Shown: positions 13,301 through 25,830, counted from the stretch's first letter. The stretch: DNA of 39,668 nucleotides from Setaria digitata (GCA_003640385.1 RCAB01000545.1:1-39668); one strand, 5' to 3'. Numbers and translations are program-made. The notes: generated by a model from the sequence alone, not told the origin.

Positions 13301-14335
13301 GTAAGCGAATACAACAAAAATCGTGCTCTTTCTTCCGAGAATTCATCAAACTGTCCTGCCGGTTTCACCTCAGGCATCCGATTATCTTGATAAACGACAA
13401 ATGCATAAATTCCGCAAATAACTACCAAAATTAATAACCAGTGTCGAAAGCCCAAATATTGCGACTTCTAAAATTATTAATTTTTCCCCTCTTTTGATCT
13501 AATAAAGAGCAATAAAATGTGTTAATAGAAGAAAAAAAAAAAAAAAAACAAGAAATGCTTCTGAAACACTACTTTATCACTACAGCACATGAAAAACATA
13601 NGTTGGTAAGCGAATACAACAAAAATCGTGCTCTTTCTTCCGAGAATTCATCAAACTGTCCTGCCGGTTTCACCTCAGGCATCCGATTATCTTGATAAAC
13701 GACAAATGCATAAATTCCGCAAATAACTACCAAAATTAATAACCAGTGTCGAAAGCCCAAATATTGCGACTTCTAAAATTATTAATTTTTCCCCTCTTTT
13801 GATCTAATAAAGAGCAATAAAATGTGTTAATAGAAGAAAAAAAAAAAAAAAAACAAGAAATGCTTCTGAAACACTACTTTATCACTACAGCACATGAAAA
13901 ACATACAGTGACTTAATGAAATAAAATTTAATAATCAATGCTTCCAGCTTCAACTCATACATCAGACATTTCCATGTGAAAGATCATGACTGATCTATAT
14001 CGATCATAAATGATTAAATAAATAAATCAGGAATAAATTAATATAAATAAATTAATATAAATAAATTAATATAAATAAATTAATATGAATAAATTAACAT
14101 AGATAAATTAATATAAATAAATTAATATAAATGATTAAAATTGCTTGTAAAAAAAAGTTCCAGTAGATTTTGTTGTAACTCCACCGAAACAAGGAACAAA
14201 CAGACCCTATGAGAAAGCGAGGTAAAAATTAACCTTATCAATAAACCAATCAGCTTTATCTTCCAGCATATTACTTCTAACCATATCTTTAATATTGTCT
14301 ATATTCCGTGGCAAATTCCGCTGCCGCAATTCCAT
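7324..14335 (-). CDS. ermp1: Endoplasmic reticulum metallopeptidase 1 (M28 family)
   Basis: Eighteen exons splice in phase to 901 aa (human ERMP1 is 904): 14234-14335, 13261-13467, 12902-13070, 12729-12823, 12355-12445, 11820-11941, 11590-11740, 11404-11522, 10993-11239, 10589-10737, 9867-10041, 9394-9587, 9007-9162, 8785-8905, 8605-8692, 7957-8251, 7727-7805, 7324-7469. A short cytosolic N-terminus precedes one membrane segment (about residues 44-60). The M28 domain has all expected metal and catalytic residues: H177 in CHFDS, D189 in GATDDA, E223 and E224 in GAEEN, E250 in LNLEGSG and H326 in [15 protein letters not shown] and [13 protein letters not shown] are nearly invariant in ERMP1. 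Several hydrophobic segments follow (about residues 365-640), then a soluble C-terminal domain ending VVHTF. Family role: membrane-bound zinc peptidase of the ER. Extra partial copies of exon 2 at 13171-13207 and 13602-13772 are assembly duplicates. Confidence 0.95.
10423..10505. repeat. Direct repeat of ~41 bp in an ERMP1 intron
   Basis: ATTAATTATCCTTTTTA followed by a TTAAAATTAAGG block occurs at 10423 and again at 10464, with a few substitutions between copies. It lies in the intron between exons 10 and 11 and has no coding role. Confidence 0.75.
13118..13297. repeat. Assembly duplicate around N at 13208
   Basis: Bases 13118-13207 and 13209-13297 are the same sequence apart from one base in an A homopolymer (11 versus 10 A). 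They flank a single N. Both copies carry the 3' end of ERMP1 exon 2 and its donor. This is the pattern of two contigs whose ends overlap but were joined end to end. It is not a real gene duplication. Confidence 0.9.
13297..13905. repeat. Assembly duplicate (304 bp) around N at 13601
   Basis: 13297-13600 and 13602-13905 are identical over 304 bp as far as I could compare, flanking a single N. The copy at 13602-13905 holds the 5' part of ERMP1 exon 2 (to codon LTN) plus the upstream intron. The copy at 13297-13600 holds the same exon part plus the intron. Collapsing this join and the one at 13208 restores one intact 207-nt exon 2. Confidence 0.92.
14032..14133. repeat. 14-bp AT tandem repeat in ERMP1 intron 1
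   Basis: The unit TTAATATAAATAAA repeats about seven times with occasional substitutions (TGAAT, CATAGAT). It lies in the intron between exons 1 and 2 of the ERMP1-like gene. It is a simple minisatellite. Confidence 0.85.
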
Positions 14336-14350
14336 TACTTCCTGTAAATT
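14336..14350 (-). promoter_or_regulatory. Probable spliced-leader acceptor of the ERMP1-like gene
   Basis: The minus strand reads AATTTACAG directly followed by GAAGTA and then the ATG at 14335. A good 3' splice signal only 6 nt before the start codon is typical of spliced-leader addition in nematodes. It supports both the start choice and the nematode assignment. Confidence 0.6.
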
Positions 14351-15855
14351 AAGTTCAATTGTCCATTTAAATGTATTAATAATACTTCACTGTATACAGT
14401 GAGCGAAAGACTACAACCATTAGTTGTAATTCTAAAATGGAAAGGTTAAATGAGTAAAAAAACGATACGACAAAACATTAATCATTAAATATAACCGACA
14501 GAAGTTAAGAAACAAGATTAATATTTCAATAATGCCATATGTTGCACATAAGTGATAGTGTGAAGTACGATAAAGCTACAGTGACAACTATTACCGAAGG
14601 GAAGTTAAAGTTCTTAACAAAGATACCGCAATGAATTCGAAAAAAGTAAAAAAAAGTGAGAAAAATAACTGATAAATAAGCAGTTACAATGCTGAAGATG
14701 TGATACTATAAAGTGGTATTAAAAAAGTGTCCTACAAAAAGAGAAGAATGATATAACAGAATTACACGGGAGATATATGCTAGAAAGTTTTTCTATTATA
14801 TCACTTTTTTTTTTTTTCAAAAAAAAATTACTAAAAAACGTTAAGTACTAAAAGAACGACTAGCACTAAGAAAATATGCTGTGCAGGAAAAAGTGATGTA
14901 ACAGAATATAGTAGACAATTAAGTGTTAATAAGTGTTCTGCGCACAAACAGACGAGAAAAAAAGGATAGAAAGGTAAGCTGAAATGTTCTAAGACTGGCG
15001 CAATAAAATGTGTAACAATACAGTAAAAACCAGTATTGTAAAATGTAAAATGATAAAAGATCTATGAAAATTCACTGATAAAAGGAGGTATAAAAAGGAT
15101 ATATGACAATCAATTAGTACAAAAGACATCTTGGTAATATACTGATGGAAGTGAATAATTAACAATTACATGGGATGAAATGGGAGAAGTTTCGCGGAAG
15201 AATAAAAGACAAATTAAGCAATTATTATTCCTAAAATATAATGCACCAGATTAACATGCACCAAATAAAGTAACTCAAAATCGCCACCCATTTAGAAATC
15301 AATTTATTGGAGGAAAGGAAAAACGGGAAAATGAAGGAAGAAGGAGTGAAACTCATGTACCGCTTCATTTTCTAACATTTCTCAAAAATAGGCCACAAAA
15401 AAAAATTGTATGCCGCGAGATGTTATATTTAAAAAGTTTTTCGTGACCCGATCAAATATTTATGAATTTTAAAATGTAAATTTTAAATAATAGACTGCGA
15501 TATTAATTTATAGATCTAATTTGAAAAGAAATTTTATTTATGAATTTGAACGTGAGATATTTGTTTGACGTTGCGTATGTGACATAATAGCTTGTTTCGA
15601 AGTTCGTTAATTACGTTGATTTATTTCGCATGATTTTTTTTCGCTTATTGATTTGATAATTTGGTAATTTAGAAGTTTTCCGGAATCAGATATTGTGGTT
15701 TTATGCTTACTTCAATTCATTCACACATCCTTTTGTTCCTTTAATCGGTTTAGTCCTTTTTTCGTTTCATTTTTGCCATTCCTACTTATTGAATGTGATA
15801 AAACAACGTTTTATTAATTTTAATATGGAATAATTTTGTCATTTTCGAACCTTTC
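14351..15855. other. Divergent intergenic region between ERMP1-like and haspin genes
   Basis: About 1.5 kb separates the start codons of two genes that point away from each other, so promoters for both are expected here. No conserved exon, TATA-like block that stands out from the AT background, or RNA gene was seen. Confidence 0.5.
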
Positions 15856-15865
15856 TTCTTTATAG
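15856..15865 (+). promoter_or_regulatory. Possible spliced-leader acceptor of the haspin gene
   Basis: CTTCTTTATAG ends at 15865 and is followed by AATATAAA and the ATG at 15874. A pyrimidine-rich acceptor 8 nt before the start fits spliced-leader addition. Confidence 0.5.
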
Positions 15866-15873
15866 AATATAAA

Positions 15874-18800
15874 ATGGTTCGAAGACGTTATATTTCCAAA
15901 GGAAATACAACATTTGTTGATGGATTGGATAAGAAACATGTAAGCATTTTTTTAGCAGTTAAAGTGAACACTAGAAAGAGTTTAAAAGTCTAAAAAAGTT
16001 GAGAATTAATTTAGGAAACTTGTGTTGTGAAAACCAAAAAGTCGAAAGGGAGTGGACAGAAATAATTTGACATTGTTAGGAACTAACTTATAAGCAATAG
16101 AATGTGCAAAGATATTGTCCCTATCATTTTTTAAAACCTTGTGAAATTGTAAAGAATTTTTAAATTTCCTAAATATTTTTATTGATGTACTAATTAATTC
16201 ACGAATGAAACACATGATTTGTACTGGAACATGCGCTGTCTGCATTTCTACAAGTTAGGAATACAAAAAATTGCGTGGTTTTACAATGTTATCTCACTAG
16301 AGCAGTTCCGATTTCTAGTATCCAATTCCTTCAACATATGCGATAAAATTTTGCAGTTTGCCGAGCACCATTCATTATTTCAACGCACACCTATAGTAGA
16401 TCGTGTACTTAAAGGTGTTTTGGATCAAGAAATAGAATCTTTACCATCTGATTCACGGAAATTGAAGAAAAAGGGAGGAAGACGTCGTGCTAAGCCCATT
16501 GATCGAACCAATATCACTATAGAAGAGTTGGAATATCAGCGTTTGCTTAATGAAGTTTGTATCACCATGACTATGTAGTTCCCAGTTGAAGTTGTAAAGA
16601 ATTTGCAAAATGACAAAAGAAAGTGATAATTAAGATGTTCACCTTCTACTGTGTTTTTTTTTTTTTTTTTTTTTTCCACTGGAAAGAATTGGGTTGAAAG
16701 CAAGTGTGGTAAGTGGGGATGGGAAAAATGAGTAAATAAAACTGATGATATCAAGATGTATGGGTATCAAAAAAATTTTGATTTAGATTCGAGAGGCGGA
16801 GGAGTATGAGCTTGTCATTGAACGTGATAGTAGCAGTCAGTGCAGAGATGGTAAGTAGATTAAATCAGATATTTAGTTTTTGTTGTACCAGTTTTATTTG
16901 ATCAGCAGTTTTTTTTTTTTTGGAAAAAACTAAGTAGTTCTTTTTTTTTTTCTCATAAAATTTGAAAAGTATAGCTCTCGGATAATTGGTGTCTGTATAA
17001 GATGATCGGTTTTCACAGTTTATCACTGCTTTTTAAATACTTCAGTAGTTCACTAAATTTAACTAATGTACTGCTTTTTTCCTTAATCTTACCTTAATTT
17101 TTGTTCTAACAGATATATTAGACTTATTTTTAGTAAAAGTGCAATTTTTCATTTACAGAAATTCCTTTATCCACAACACATATTTTGATTTTGCTTCTAT
17201 TATTTATTTGTATTAATTATTTACCGTTGCTTGCTTCATAATTTGCATATCCACCGTTTAATGGGACATATTCGTAGGTTGACCTTCCTTCCTTCTATCC
17301 CTAACTTAGTGATGGATCTAATCCAAGTATCTTAGTAATCCAAATCAGGGCCATATTTTTCAGCTATGCTTAATTTTTGCCGAAACGAAATGATGGCTTT
17401 TTTATACACCAGTAAATGGCTTTCAAATGTTTGTTGATTCAAGAATATAAAATAAAAAAAAATTTTTATTCTAGATATTAACTTGTCGAAGGTGCTCATA
17501 TCAGAAACAAGCAAAAAAGCAACAAGCAAAATCTTCAGCAAATTATTAAGAACTTCAAGTAGAAATTCAGGTTCCTAGTACATAATTATAAGAATTGAAA
17601 TATTTAGAAACATAATTTCCTAATATTTCTAAATATTTTACGTCAACTGGAGCATACAAATTCCATTCCCCTACTGCCTTAAATGAAATGTCTCATCATT
17701 TTACTTGCTTCAAACTTACTTTAATAGAAGTGCTATTATGAATAAATGATGGGAAAGTAAAGATGATAGACTGAACTTTCAACACTGCCCCAAGTCACCT
17801 GATTAGTCCGGATGTGAATTCAGTTCATGAGAGATTAGTTTTGTCTGAAATGAACGAAGTTTATTAAAATTTCTCAATATTATTATTTTTTATGATCTCT
17901 TTTTCCAAATACATGGCCTTTGCATCAGAAATTTTTAGATTTATTTAATGGATATGGTGAAGATTGTGGGAAAGTGGCTCAAGAAAATGAGATGACTAAG
18001 GTGAATTTCGCCGAAAAAATACATTCTTCTCATTTTTCGTTAAAAGAAACTGAAAACGACAACCAGCTTAACATTAAAAGATCATCATTGGTCTTCACAG
18101 TTCATCTATCCAATCCAACAACATCAACACCAGTTCAAGTAAGTTTTCTATTCCGGAAGGGTTCAGTTCTAGAATTGGCTACTGAAATCTATAAATTATT
18201 CTAGATCTCTCGATCTGCACACATATCGCATGAAAATGTATTTAAATTTGGCGAAGGTGTACAGTTGAGTCCAATAATTCTTGACAGGGAAGACGTGGGA
18301 TATCATATTACTGAAAGGAGATCGCCTGAAATCTGCTCACGGCGAGTCAATTTTCGTATGATTCTAATTTTTTTGTTTAAAATAGTATCTGTTATTATTA
18401 AAGGCCAATCAAATTTTTAGTTTTGACGAAAATGAAGAAAATGAAAGAAAATCTAATGAAGAACTTAAAGATGGTAGTCATACAGTGCCACCTCTATCTA
18501 CCAATACCACAAGGATTTTGTTAGCGAATGAGAAGTCATCCCCTCAGCTTACAATTCTCAATTCACCTGGTCATTGGGGATTCAGGAATGAAGTAAATAC
18601 TTCTGCTTCTGAGAAATTTTTTGCGGTTTGTTCAGTGAATGGAATTGTCAACAATCTAATAGTTTCAAGAATGTTTAAATGAATTATCATCAATGTTTCC
18701 ATCGATATTCTGTAACTTTATCGTACTTAACATTATTTCAGGAACATGTATGCGAAGATGTTACTTCATCCGTCCAAAGTAATCTCTCAGTACCAATTTT

Positions 18801-21326
18801 AAACTCTAATCAGAATTATAGAATGATTCCTCGTAATTTTGAAAAATTTGCATGACACTGGGAAAGCTTAGAAGTTATGAGATAACGATAGAAATGGGAG
18901 AATGGGGGAAAAGTTTGTGGTTACTGTGGTAAGGTATGAGTAGTCACCAAATTAAAAAATAAATCGCCATCCTCAGTAATATCTTAGTCGTAATAGAGTG
19001 TGATCTTTCAGCAATCCAATAGTAAATGAGCCACTTCTTTCATAAATTTTTGTCATCTACTTTATTCATATCTTCTTGGAGCTTGAAATAAATCGCCATC
19101 CTGAGTAATATCTTAGTCGTAGTAGTATTTTAGTAGTTGATTTCTCCTGAGTAACAATTCAAGCTTTGATTTATTTTACATTTGCTATCCTTTTCTCCAT
19201 AAAATTTATTACAGTTTACGATTTAAAAATTTCAGATGATCGAAGCTTATCTTTGTGTGATGGTGTTGGGGTATGTTTTCTGTTTTTCAGATTTCTAAAT
19301 TCCTGACATCTCATGTTTTTTTTTAATCCCTCGAGAAACTGTAATTGTGGGAGATAATATTAGTATTTTTCGTTAATTCTCTACCTTGCAAGAAAATGAA
19401 TTTTTATTTTTTTTATTTTATTTCTTAAGGATAATAAGCCATTTTACCTACATGGCTTTCCATGGACAGCAGAGTATGCTAAAAGACGCGATTACAAGCA
19501 AGAACTGTTCCACCTTTGCTTTCAAAAAACTGTTCAACCCTGGCGACTTAAAAAAGTAGTACTGTAAGTAGTACTAATATTTCTAACGTATTGATGAATG
19601 ATTATTTTTTATATAACTGTTCATAGTTTATGATGGAAAAAAAAATTGTTTATTTTTGTTATAAATAATTGTGCTCAGTCACTATTTCTAATATAATAAT
19701 ATTTTCAGTGATTTGTCAAGTCCAATAAAACTTGGAGAAGGAACATTCGGTGAAGTCTTCCGCGTCAATTACAAAGGAGAAATCGTCGCACTTAAAGTGA
19801 AATTTGAAGTTTTAATTCAAAACAATTATTTTCTTATGTATTCCATTTTCTTAATACTCATATTTAGGTTATACCAATCGGTGGAACTAAAATCGTTAAT
19901 GGAGACAGGCAGAAATCATTTCGTGATGTCACCGCAGAATTGATAGTTTGCAAGGAATTATCAGATCTAAAGCAGATTGAGGATGGATATTCAACTGGAG
20001 GTTTCATACATTTAAGAGGAGCCATGGTTGTCAAAGGTAAGTTATAATATTTATATTCTTCTACAATCAGAGTTTTTATTCTCTGAATATATTTTTTTCA
20101 GGGTCCTACCCAAAATCATTGGTTGCTGCATGGGAACAATACGACAAACGTATGAAGTCCGAAAATGATCATCCGTGTATTTTTAATTCTAGTCAACATT
20201 TCTTGCTTTTGGCTTTCGAAGATGGCGGTATTGATCTGGAAAAATATAAGGTATTTATAAAGTATTTATGAATTTTCCTCCTGAAAATTTTTTCCTTAAA
20301 ATGCATTTTCAAATGACTTAATCTACTATTTCAGATTGCCAACGTTTTGCAAGCGTACAGTATTGTTTATCAGGTGTTGATGGCTCTATCAGTAGCAGAA
20401 TACCGACTTTCATTCGAACATCGCGACCTCCACTGTGGCAATATTCTCATACGAAATGTGGAGCCTAACACTACTATTAAGTTTGTTTTCAATTCAATAA
20501 ATACATAACCAGTTCTTTTTTCTAGGGAAATAAAACTGGAATATTTTCAGATCAGATTACGATGGTACTGAAGTTAACCTATATACATATGGTATTGAAG
20601 TAAAAATTATCGACTTTACTCTTTCTAGAATGTCTAAAGGTATCATAAAATAATCTGTTCCATTTTTTTTTTTTTTTTTCTAGAAAGTCTTGAGAAAATT
20701 TTAATGAGACATGACTTGCTCATGTCTCATTAAAATATAGTGCCATCCACTTCGACTGGATCTATTTTAAAATCGAATTCTGAACACTGTTTGTGGAACT
20801 TGGATGATTTACCAGATAAATAAATTCTAGGTGCTTCAACAATTTTTTTTGACTTGGCAAAAGATGACGAATTATTCATTGGTGAAGGTTGTTTACAGTA
20901 CGAGATTTATCGAGCAATGCGTATGGTAAACAGGTAATAATTTTTCCCTTTAACTAGTGCTGACATGAATAACTGAGTTTCCGATAACATGCGCAGACCT
21001 CGATAGTGTATTATATTTCTATTAGGATTTTTCGTATCTATTAGTTCTGTGAATTTGTAGCAAAATGACGAATGCAAAAAATTTCACATGGTAATTGATC
21101 CTTTACATTTAGGAATAATTGGTTTCCGTTTTGTTCCATGACAAATGTAATGTGGTTGATATATCTCGTGCGCTACTTATACGATAGAATGGACGAAAAG
21201 GATATTGGTAGTCGAAGTGAAAGAAGAGATTTCATTTACCATTTCAAAGATTTGCATTGCTACGGTGGGCAACTGTTCTCTATGCTTAATACTATAGAGT
21301 ATAATATTTTTGAATGGTTTGGATAA
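15874..21326 (+). CDS. hasp-1: Haspin-family histone H3 threonine kinase
   Basis: Sixteen exons are proposed: 15874-15939, 16357-16554, 16787-16850, 17939-18138, 18205-18341, 18421-18625, 18742-18778, 19236-19270, 19430-19563, 19709-19796, 19868-20036, 20102-20250, 20335-20480, 20551-20639, 20831-20933, 21113-21326, giving 677 aa. The N-terminal ~340 residues are polar and weakly conserved, with a basic KKKGGRRRAKP patch. The kinase domain has the P-loop GEGTFGEVF (368-376), the ATP-site lysine in VALK (388), HRDLHCGN with catalytic D525, and IDFTLSR (563-569). This last motif replaces the usual DFG segment and is diagnostic for haspins. FEDGGIDLE and LQYEIYRAMRM are further haspin blocks. 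Known role: phosphorylation of H3 Thr3 at mitotic centromeres. Exon 5 joins exon 6 in frame only through a GC donor at 18342; the GT donor at 18356 leaves the phase wrong. N-terminal exons are less certain than the kinase exons. The C. elegans-style symbol is by homology. Confidence 0.93.
18958..19125. repeat. Direct repeat of 39 bp, 129 bp apart, in a haspin intron
   Basis: AATAAATCGCCATCCT followed by an AGTAATATCTTAGTCGTA block occurs at 18958-18996 and 19087-19125 with only two or three differences. Both copies lie in the intron between the exons ending 18778 and starting 19236. It looks like a local segmental duplication. Confidence 0.8.
20698..20736. repeat. Perfect 17-bp inverted repeat with 5-nt loop
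   Basis: The left arm ATTTTAATGAGACATGA (20698-20714) and right arm TCATGTCTCATTAAAAT (20720-20736) are exact reverse complements separated by CTTGC. The element sits in the haspin intron between exons ending 20639 and starting 20831, shortly after a T tract. In RNA it would form a strong hairpin. Confidence 0.9.
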
Positions 21327-21718
21327 TTCGTTAATATTCAGTAATCTAGCTTTACTCAACAGATGTAGCCAAAGTTAGTGGTCATAGGGTAAAGATAGAA
21401 TTTCATTATTGAACATCCTTTGAAATTCAAAAATTTTGCATATTTGGTGGAATATTCTTCTTTGTAAAATTTTTCTTTGGACGAGTTTTTGCGAAAAACT
21501 AAACATTGATTTTTTGAGTGGATTCGTGAAATATTTTTGGCTAATTTTGTTGCAGTCAGTCTTTCTGAGTGGTTAACAGAGAAAACGAATGGAAGAAACG
21601 ATTTCATTCAGATTGTGAGAGGAACTCATTAAATAAATCGAGTTTTAATGATAATTGTGATCAGAATTCTTCATATTTACCTTTATTATTATTTTAATCG
21701 TTGCTGTAAACTATATTA

Positions 21719-21748
21719 CATATACATATATATATATATATATATATN
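21719..21748. repeat. TA microsatellite ending at an unresolved base
   Basis: A (TA)n run with one C interruption ends at N 21748. Unlike the other single Ns in the window, no flanking duplication was found here, so the sequence probably broke inside the microsatellite. Confidence 0.8.
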
Positions 21749-23057
21749 TTATTTATACTAGTATGTTCTCTCTTTTACATTCCTGCTGCTTTTAACAGTC
21801 ATGAGCTGATAATCATTTCTTTTTGAACTCGAGCCAATAAACCATTCATTGTGTCATTGAAATATAAACTTTCTTATGTTGAACCTAATCTTCATCAGCA
21901 TTTCGTCTTTGAACCTGGTAATCTCAAAGAGAGGTAAAAAAAATATATCAAAAAATATCTAAAGTGCAGGTAGGGCTCCCAAATTCTTTTTACTGTAGTG
22001 GATGGAAAAGTGAATGAAGTATAATTGTTTACTGTACTGTGCTAATTGATGTAATACCTAGCGTAATTTAAGGCAGAAATTCTTAGTCTTATGAGTGCAG
22101 AAATTTTAAGCTAACGTAGAGCATGCAATAAGAAATATTAATTAATCCAGCTAATATATGATTGAGGAATGGTAATTGCTGATTCAAGCGCATCAACCGT
22201 GCAAATTTTTAAGCAGTTCAAAAGCAGAATTACTAGGTCAATTTTCATTTGCAGTAAGTTTTATCCTTCAAGCTTATTCCACATATTATGCATCAAAAAT
22301 TTGTATTCCATATAGGAGAATAATGATAATTCCAAAATGAATAAACTGTTTAGCGAAATTCACATTTATATTTCTCATACCAAAAAAAGCAAGTGAATCT
22401 GCCGATAATGAACATGCAAAATATCTCTTACAGAATAGTAGCTGGAAAAAATTTCATCAATGAATTCCTTATGAGCAAAAATACAAATTGACTTCAGTAG
22501 TGCTAATAACGAAGCGCTACGACATTAACCTATGGCGTGGTAAATAAATTTGTTTAATATTAATTTTTGATTATTAAATTTGGAGGAAACGCTAAAAACA
22601 TATAAGTCATTGTGTCGAAAAATTACGACATACGGAAAAGACATAATTATTCAGGAATAGAAAGGGGAAAATAAAAGAGTGATTTTCAATTTATCAATAA
22701 TTCACTTGGAAGTAAGATTCATTAATTTTGTATTGAAAAATTAATTAGCAATACAAGGAAAAATTGTTGCAATAACTTATAAATGCTTTGTTAACAATAT
22801 GTATTTTGGAAGTAAACCTTTCGTTTAATCAAAGTTGACAAGAATAAAAATGAAACACGTATAATTATAATTATTTTTTGTTCGAAATATCCAATAAATA
22901 AACAGGCATCTGTTCCGAAAAGTTATCTTGAACTATTATTCAAAAATTATTGTTCTTTCTTTGCATAGTTATAAATCAAGATAATACTTTTTTTTTCCTT
23001 TTACAATTAATTGTTGCAATAAAGAAAAAAGTTTTTGTGTGACTGAAACCAGAAAAA

Positions 23058-23298
23058 AAGGAAATATCACTATGAATTTTTTTAAAAATGGGGAATTCCA
23101 GATTTTAATTTAAGTTTGTAGTATAAATTTTCAGCTTACATTATATAATAATAGTGGAAGAAATTTTTTACGATGACNGAAGGAAATATCACTATGAATT
23201 TTTTTAAAAATGGGGAATTCCAGATCTTAATTTAAGTTTGTAGTTTAAATTTTCAGCTTACATTATATAATAATAGTGGAAGAAATTTTTTACGATGA
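23058..23298. repeat. Assembly duplicate around N at 23178
   Basis: 23058-23177 and about 23180-23298 carry the same 119-120 bp sequence with two substitutions (T/C in the GATTTTAAT block and A/T in GTATAAATT), separated by a single N. Two differences suggest the contig ends came from different haplotypes. Confidence 0.88.
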
Positions 23299-23512
23299 CG
23301 AGAACATATTGAAATAATTGAGTACAATAGATTTAGTACAAAAATACAGAAAACAATTTAAATTTGCTTGAAAAAAATCCCAACAATTTTGCTTCCTCTG
23401 AACAGAAAAAAGAGAAATTATATGAGGAAATCGGTGTAGTTTATCATAAAAATTAAAATTCTGCAATGAATAAAGTAGCATTAGAATCATTTTGTCCAAA
23501 TCTTTGTCACAT

Positions 23513-25794
23513 TTAGGCATCTAGATTTGGCGTAGTTCTGTTTTTAATCTCTAATCTGAAATTTTATCAATACAAGCTTAACTACTTCGATCTGAAAATC
23601 AGAAGAGAAGGTTATAGAATAAATTAAAATATATGATTATTAAAAACGATTCCTGTATGAATCGTTTTCAATTAGAAAAAGCATGAAAAAATTTTAAAAT
23701 GTCGCTTGTGAAAAGAAATAAAATGGCATTTACGAGCAAATGATAATTATTCTTTGTTTCTAGGACATTTGAAACACTTGTATACAATTGAAAATTTCAG
23801 TAGATTTTCAAGAATTCAATTTAATTTGGAGCTTTTTTGAAAGAAAAAAAAAAGCATAAAAATCAGCAATTACCTCAAATCAAATGGTAGTTGATCAAGA
23901 AATGGTTGAAGAATTTTTTTATTCCGTATTAAGAAAATAATCACCAAATCTTTCAGTGTCCATGCTGCAATTAATTAATAATCACATTAACAAATTCATT
24001 ATTTGTTTTATATTAGTCGCATATTAGTTGCAAAAATTACTCATTTTCCCAATTTTCCTGCTCCATTTTATTTAATATTAATATCCAATTTTTGTCTGCT
24101 TCTCTTGTAAATTAGCATCATTTCTTCAATAAAAATTTTTGTATGAGAACAAGCGATTGCATTTTCATAAACCAATTTCTTAGTATTAGCTTTTAATATT
24201 AGTAACTTTGGTCCAATACTAGTAGAGAAAGCATCTGANCCATTTTATTTAATATTAATATCCAATTTTTGTCTGCTTCTCTTGTAAATTAGATCATTTC
24301 TTCAATAAAAATTTTTGTATGATAACAAGCGATTGCATTTTCATAAACCAATTTCTTAGCATTAGCTTTTAATATTAGTAACTTTGGTCCAATACTAGTA
24401 GAGAAAGCATCTGAACTAATTTATGATAGAAAAAAATTGTGTTTTTTTTTTTTATTTGCAGGGGGAAAAAACAGATATCATAAAATACTTTGGCAAATTA
24501 TGGCAATAAATTAAATAATAGAAAAAATATGGAGACTATGAAATATCAAGAATAAGCAGGATAGTCTGCAAACCATAATTGAGAACATGAAGATCAGATA
24601 TGCAATCGAGAACATTTGGTTCACATGGCGAGGATGGTCTAAAAATGACGTTATATTAATAATATTTTCACATAATTAAAAGGTCATTTTTATGCATGGT
24701 TATTGATTTCTATGATAAATAATTAACCTGTATTAGTTGGCTGTAATAAATCTCTTACTAATAAGATATATCATTCATCATTATCAATTGATCAAGCAAT
24801 TTCCTGCTGAAAATCAATGTTCTAATTGGAAATTAAAATTCAAAAAACTCATACGTTGTACCACCAGACAGAAAGACGCGATCACCAATAACAACTGCTT
24901 TTTGTCGTTGTCGTCTGATAGGATTCTTGAAACCAAACGGAATTACACGACGCCATTTCGATTCTGCTGGATCAAATTCATAAAGTGTATTTAAATGCAA
25001 GTCATCCTTTCGCTGATATCCACCAAATATATACATCCTATCGCGGTAAACCCCTGAAAATTACAGTGGTTATAACGGTAATCATCCAGTATTTGTGATA
25101 GCAAATTTCTGACAAATGTGGTAATGATAACGGTAATCGCCCAAATATTTGCGATGCAAACCTCTAACAAACACAGTATTTGTTATAATATAAATTCCTA
25201 AAGAATGCGATAAAAAACTCGTCGAAGGATAAGATATTTTCTATGATAAACACTTGAAGAGTTTCTTTCTGAAAAACATTTTTAGAAAAAAAAAAAAAAA
25301 AATCGCTCATTCTGGAAAAACGGTAGCTCATTCAGCGTGATCAACCGTTCGTAAAATCGCTGAGGTAACGATATCTGTTTCAGTATTTGAAATAATCATT
25401 TAGTATCCCTTCTTTCAAACATTCATTTATAAACAACAAAAAAGAAGAAAAATTAAGCAATAATTTATACATTAAATCAGAAATCATTCAAGGAAAGGAT
25501 ATTTTTTTTCACTCATTTACTTTTTTTTTTTTTTAAATTATATTTTACAAATTTCATCCTTATTGCAATTTTCATTACTTGAAGCAGAATTGATTATCAC
25601 TTACATGTACAATGATTTTCCCGTCCAGCTGGTATATCACCTGTTACAGTTGGCTTTTCCCAACAACCTGTTTCAAAATTTAGCACATCCATTTGTAATT
25701 CATGCATCGCATATGACCGACCACCAAATACATACATTTTTTTCCCAATTACACAAGCTGTATGTAATTGTCGTCCAGTTGGTATTTCACCCTG

Positions 25795-25830
<36 letters not shown>

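Larger units (their letters stand above)
21327..23512. other. Intergenic region between convergent haspin and kelch genes
   Basis: It should contain the 3' UTRs of two convergent genes. No conserved exon was seen. It holds a TA microsatellite ending in an N (about 21719-21748) and one assembly duplicate (23058-23298). Confidence 0.55.

Noticed and set aside
13171..13772. Apparent triplication of ERMP1 exon 2 (partial, complete, partial)
   Set aside because: The copies meet at single Ns and are identical including intron sequence, so they are overlapping contig ends rather than exon duplication.
1749..14335. Two-gene operon of the ERMP1-like and STARD7-like genes
   Set aside because: The genes share orientation but are 2.6 kb apart, and each has its own acceptor-like site near the start. 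Nematode operons usually have much closer spacing, so the sequence does not support it.
21356..21607. 83-codon minus-strand frame just after the haspin stop
   Set aside because: AT-rich, no recognisable motif, and it lies in the expected haspin 3' UTR.
23290..23520. 76-codon minus-strand frame beginning MPKCDKDLDK
   Set aside because: It starts within the last codons of kelch copy A in another frame and continues into AT-rich 3' sequence, so it is more likely UTR.
24833..24854. Early stop in kelch copy A after YEFFEF, suggesting a truncated protein
   Set aside because: The AC|GTATGAG donor at 24855 leads in phase into three further exons at 24574-24638, 23874-23964 and 23513-23555 that match the KLHDC3 C-terminus.
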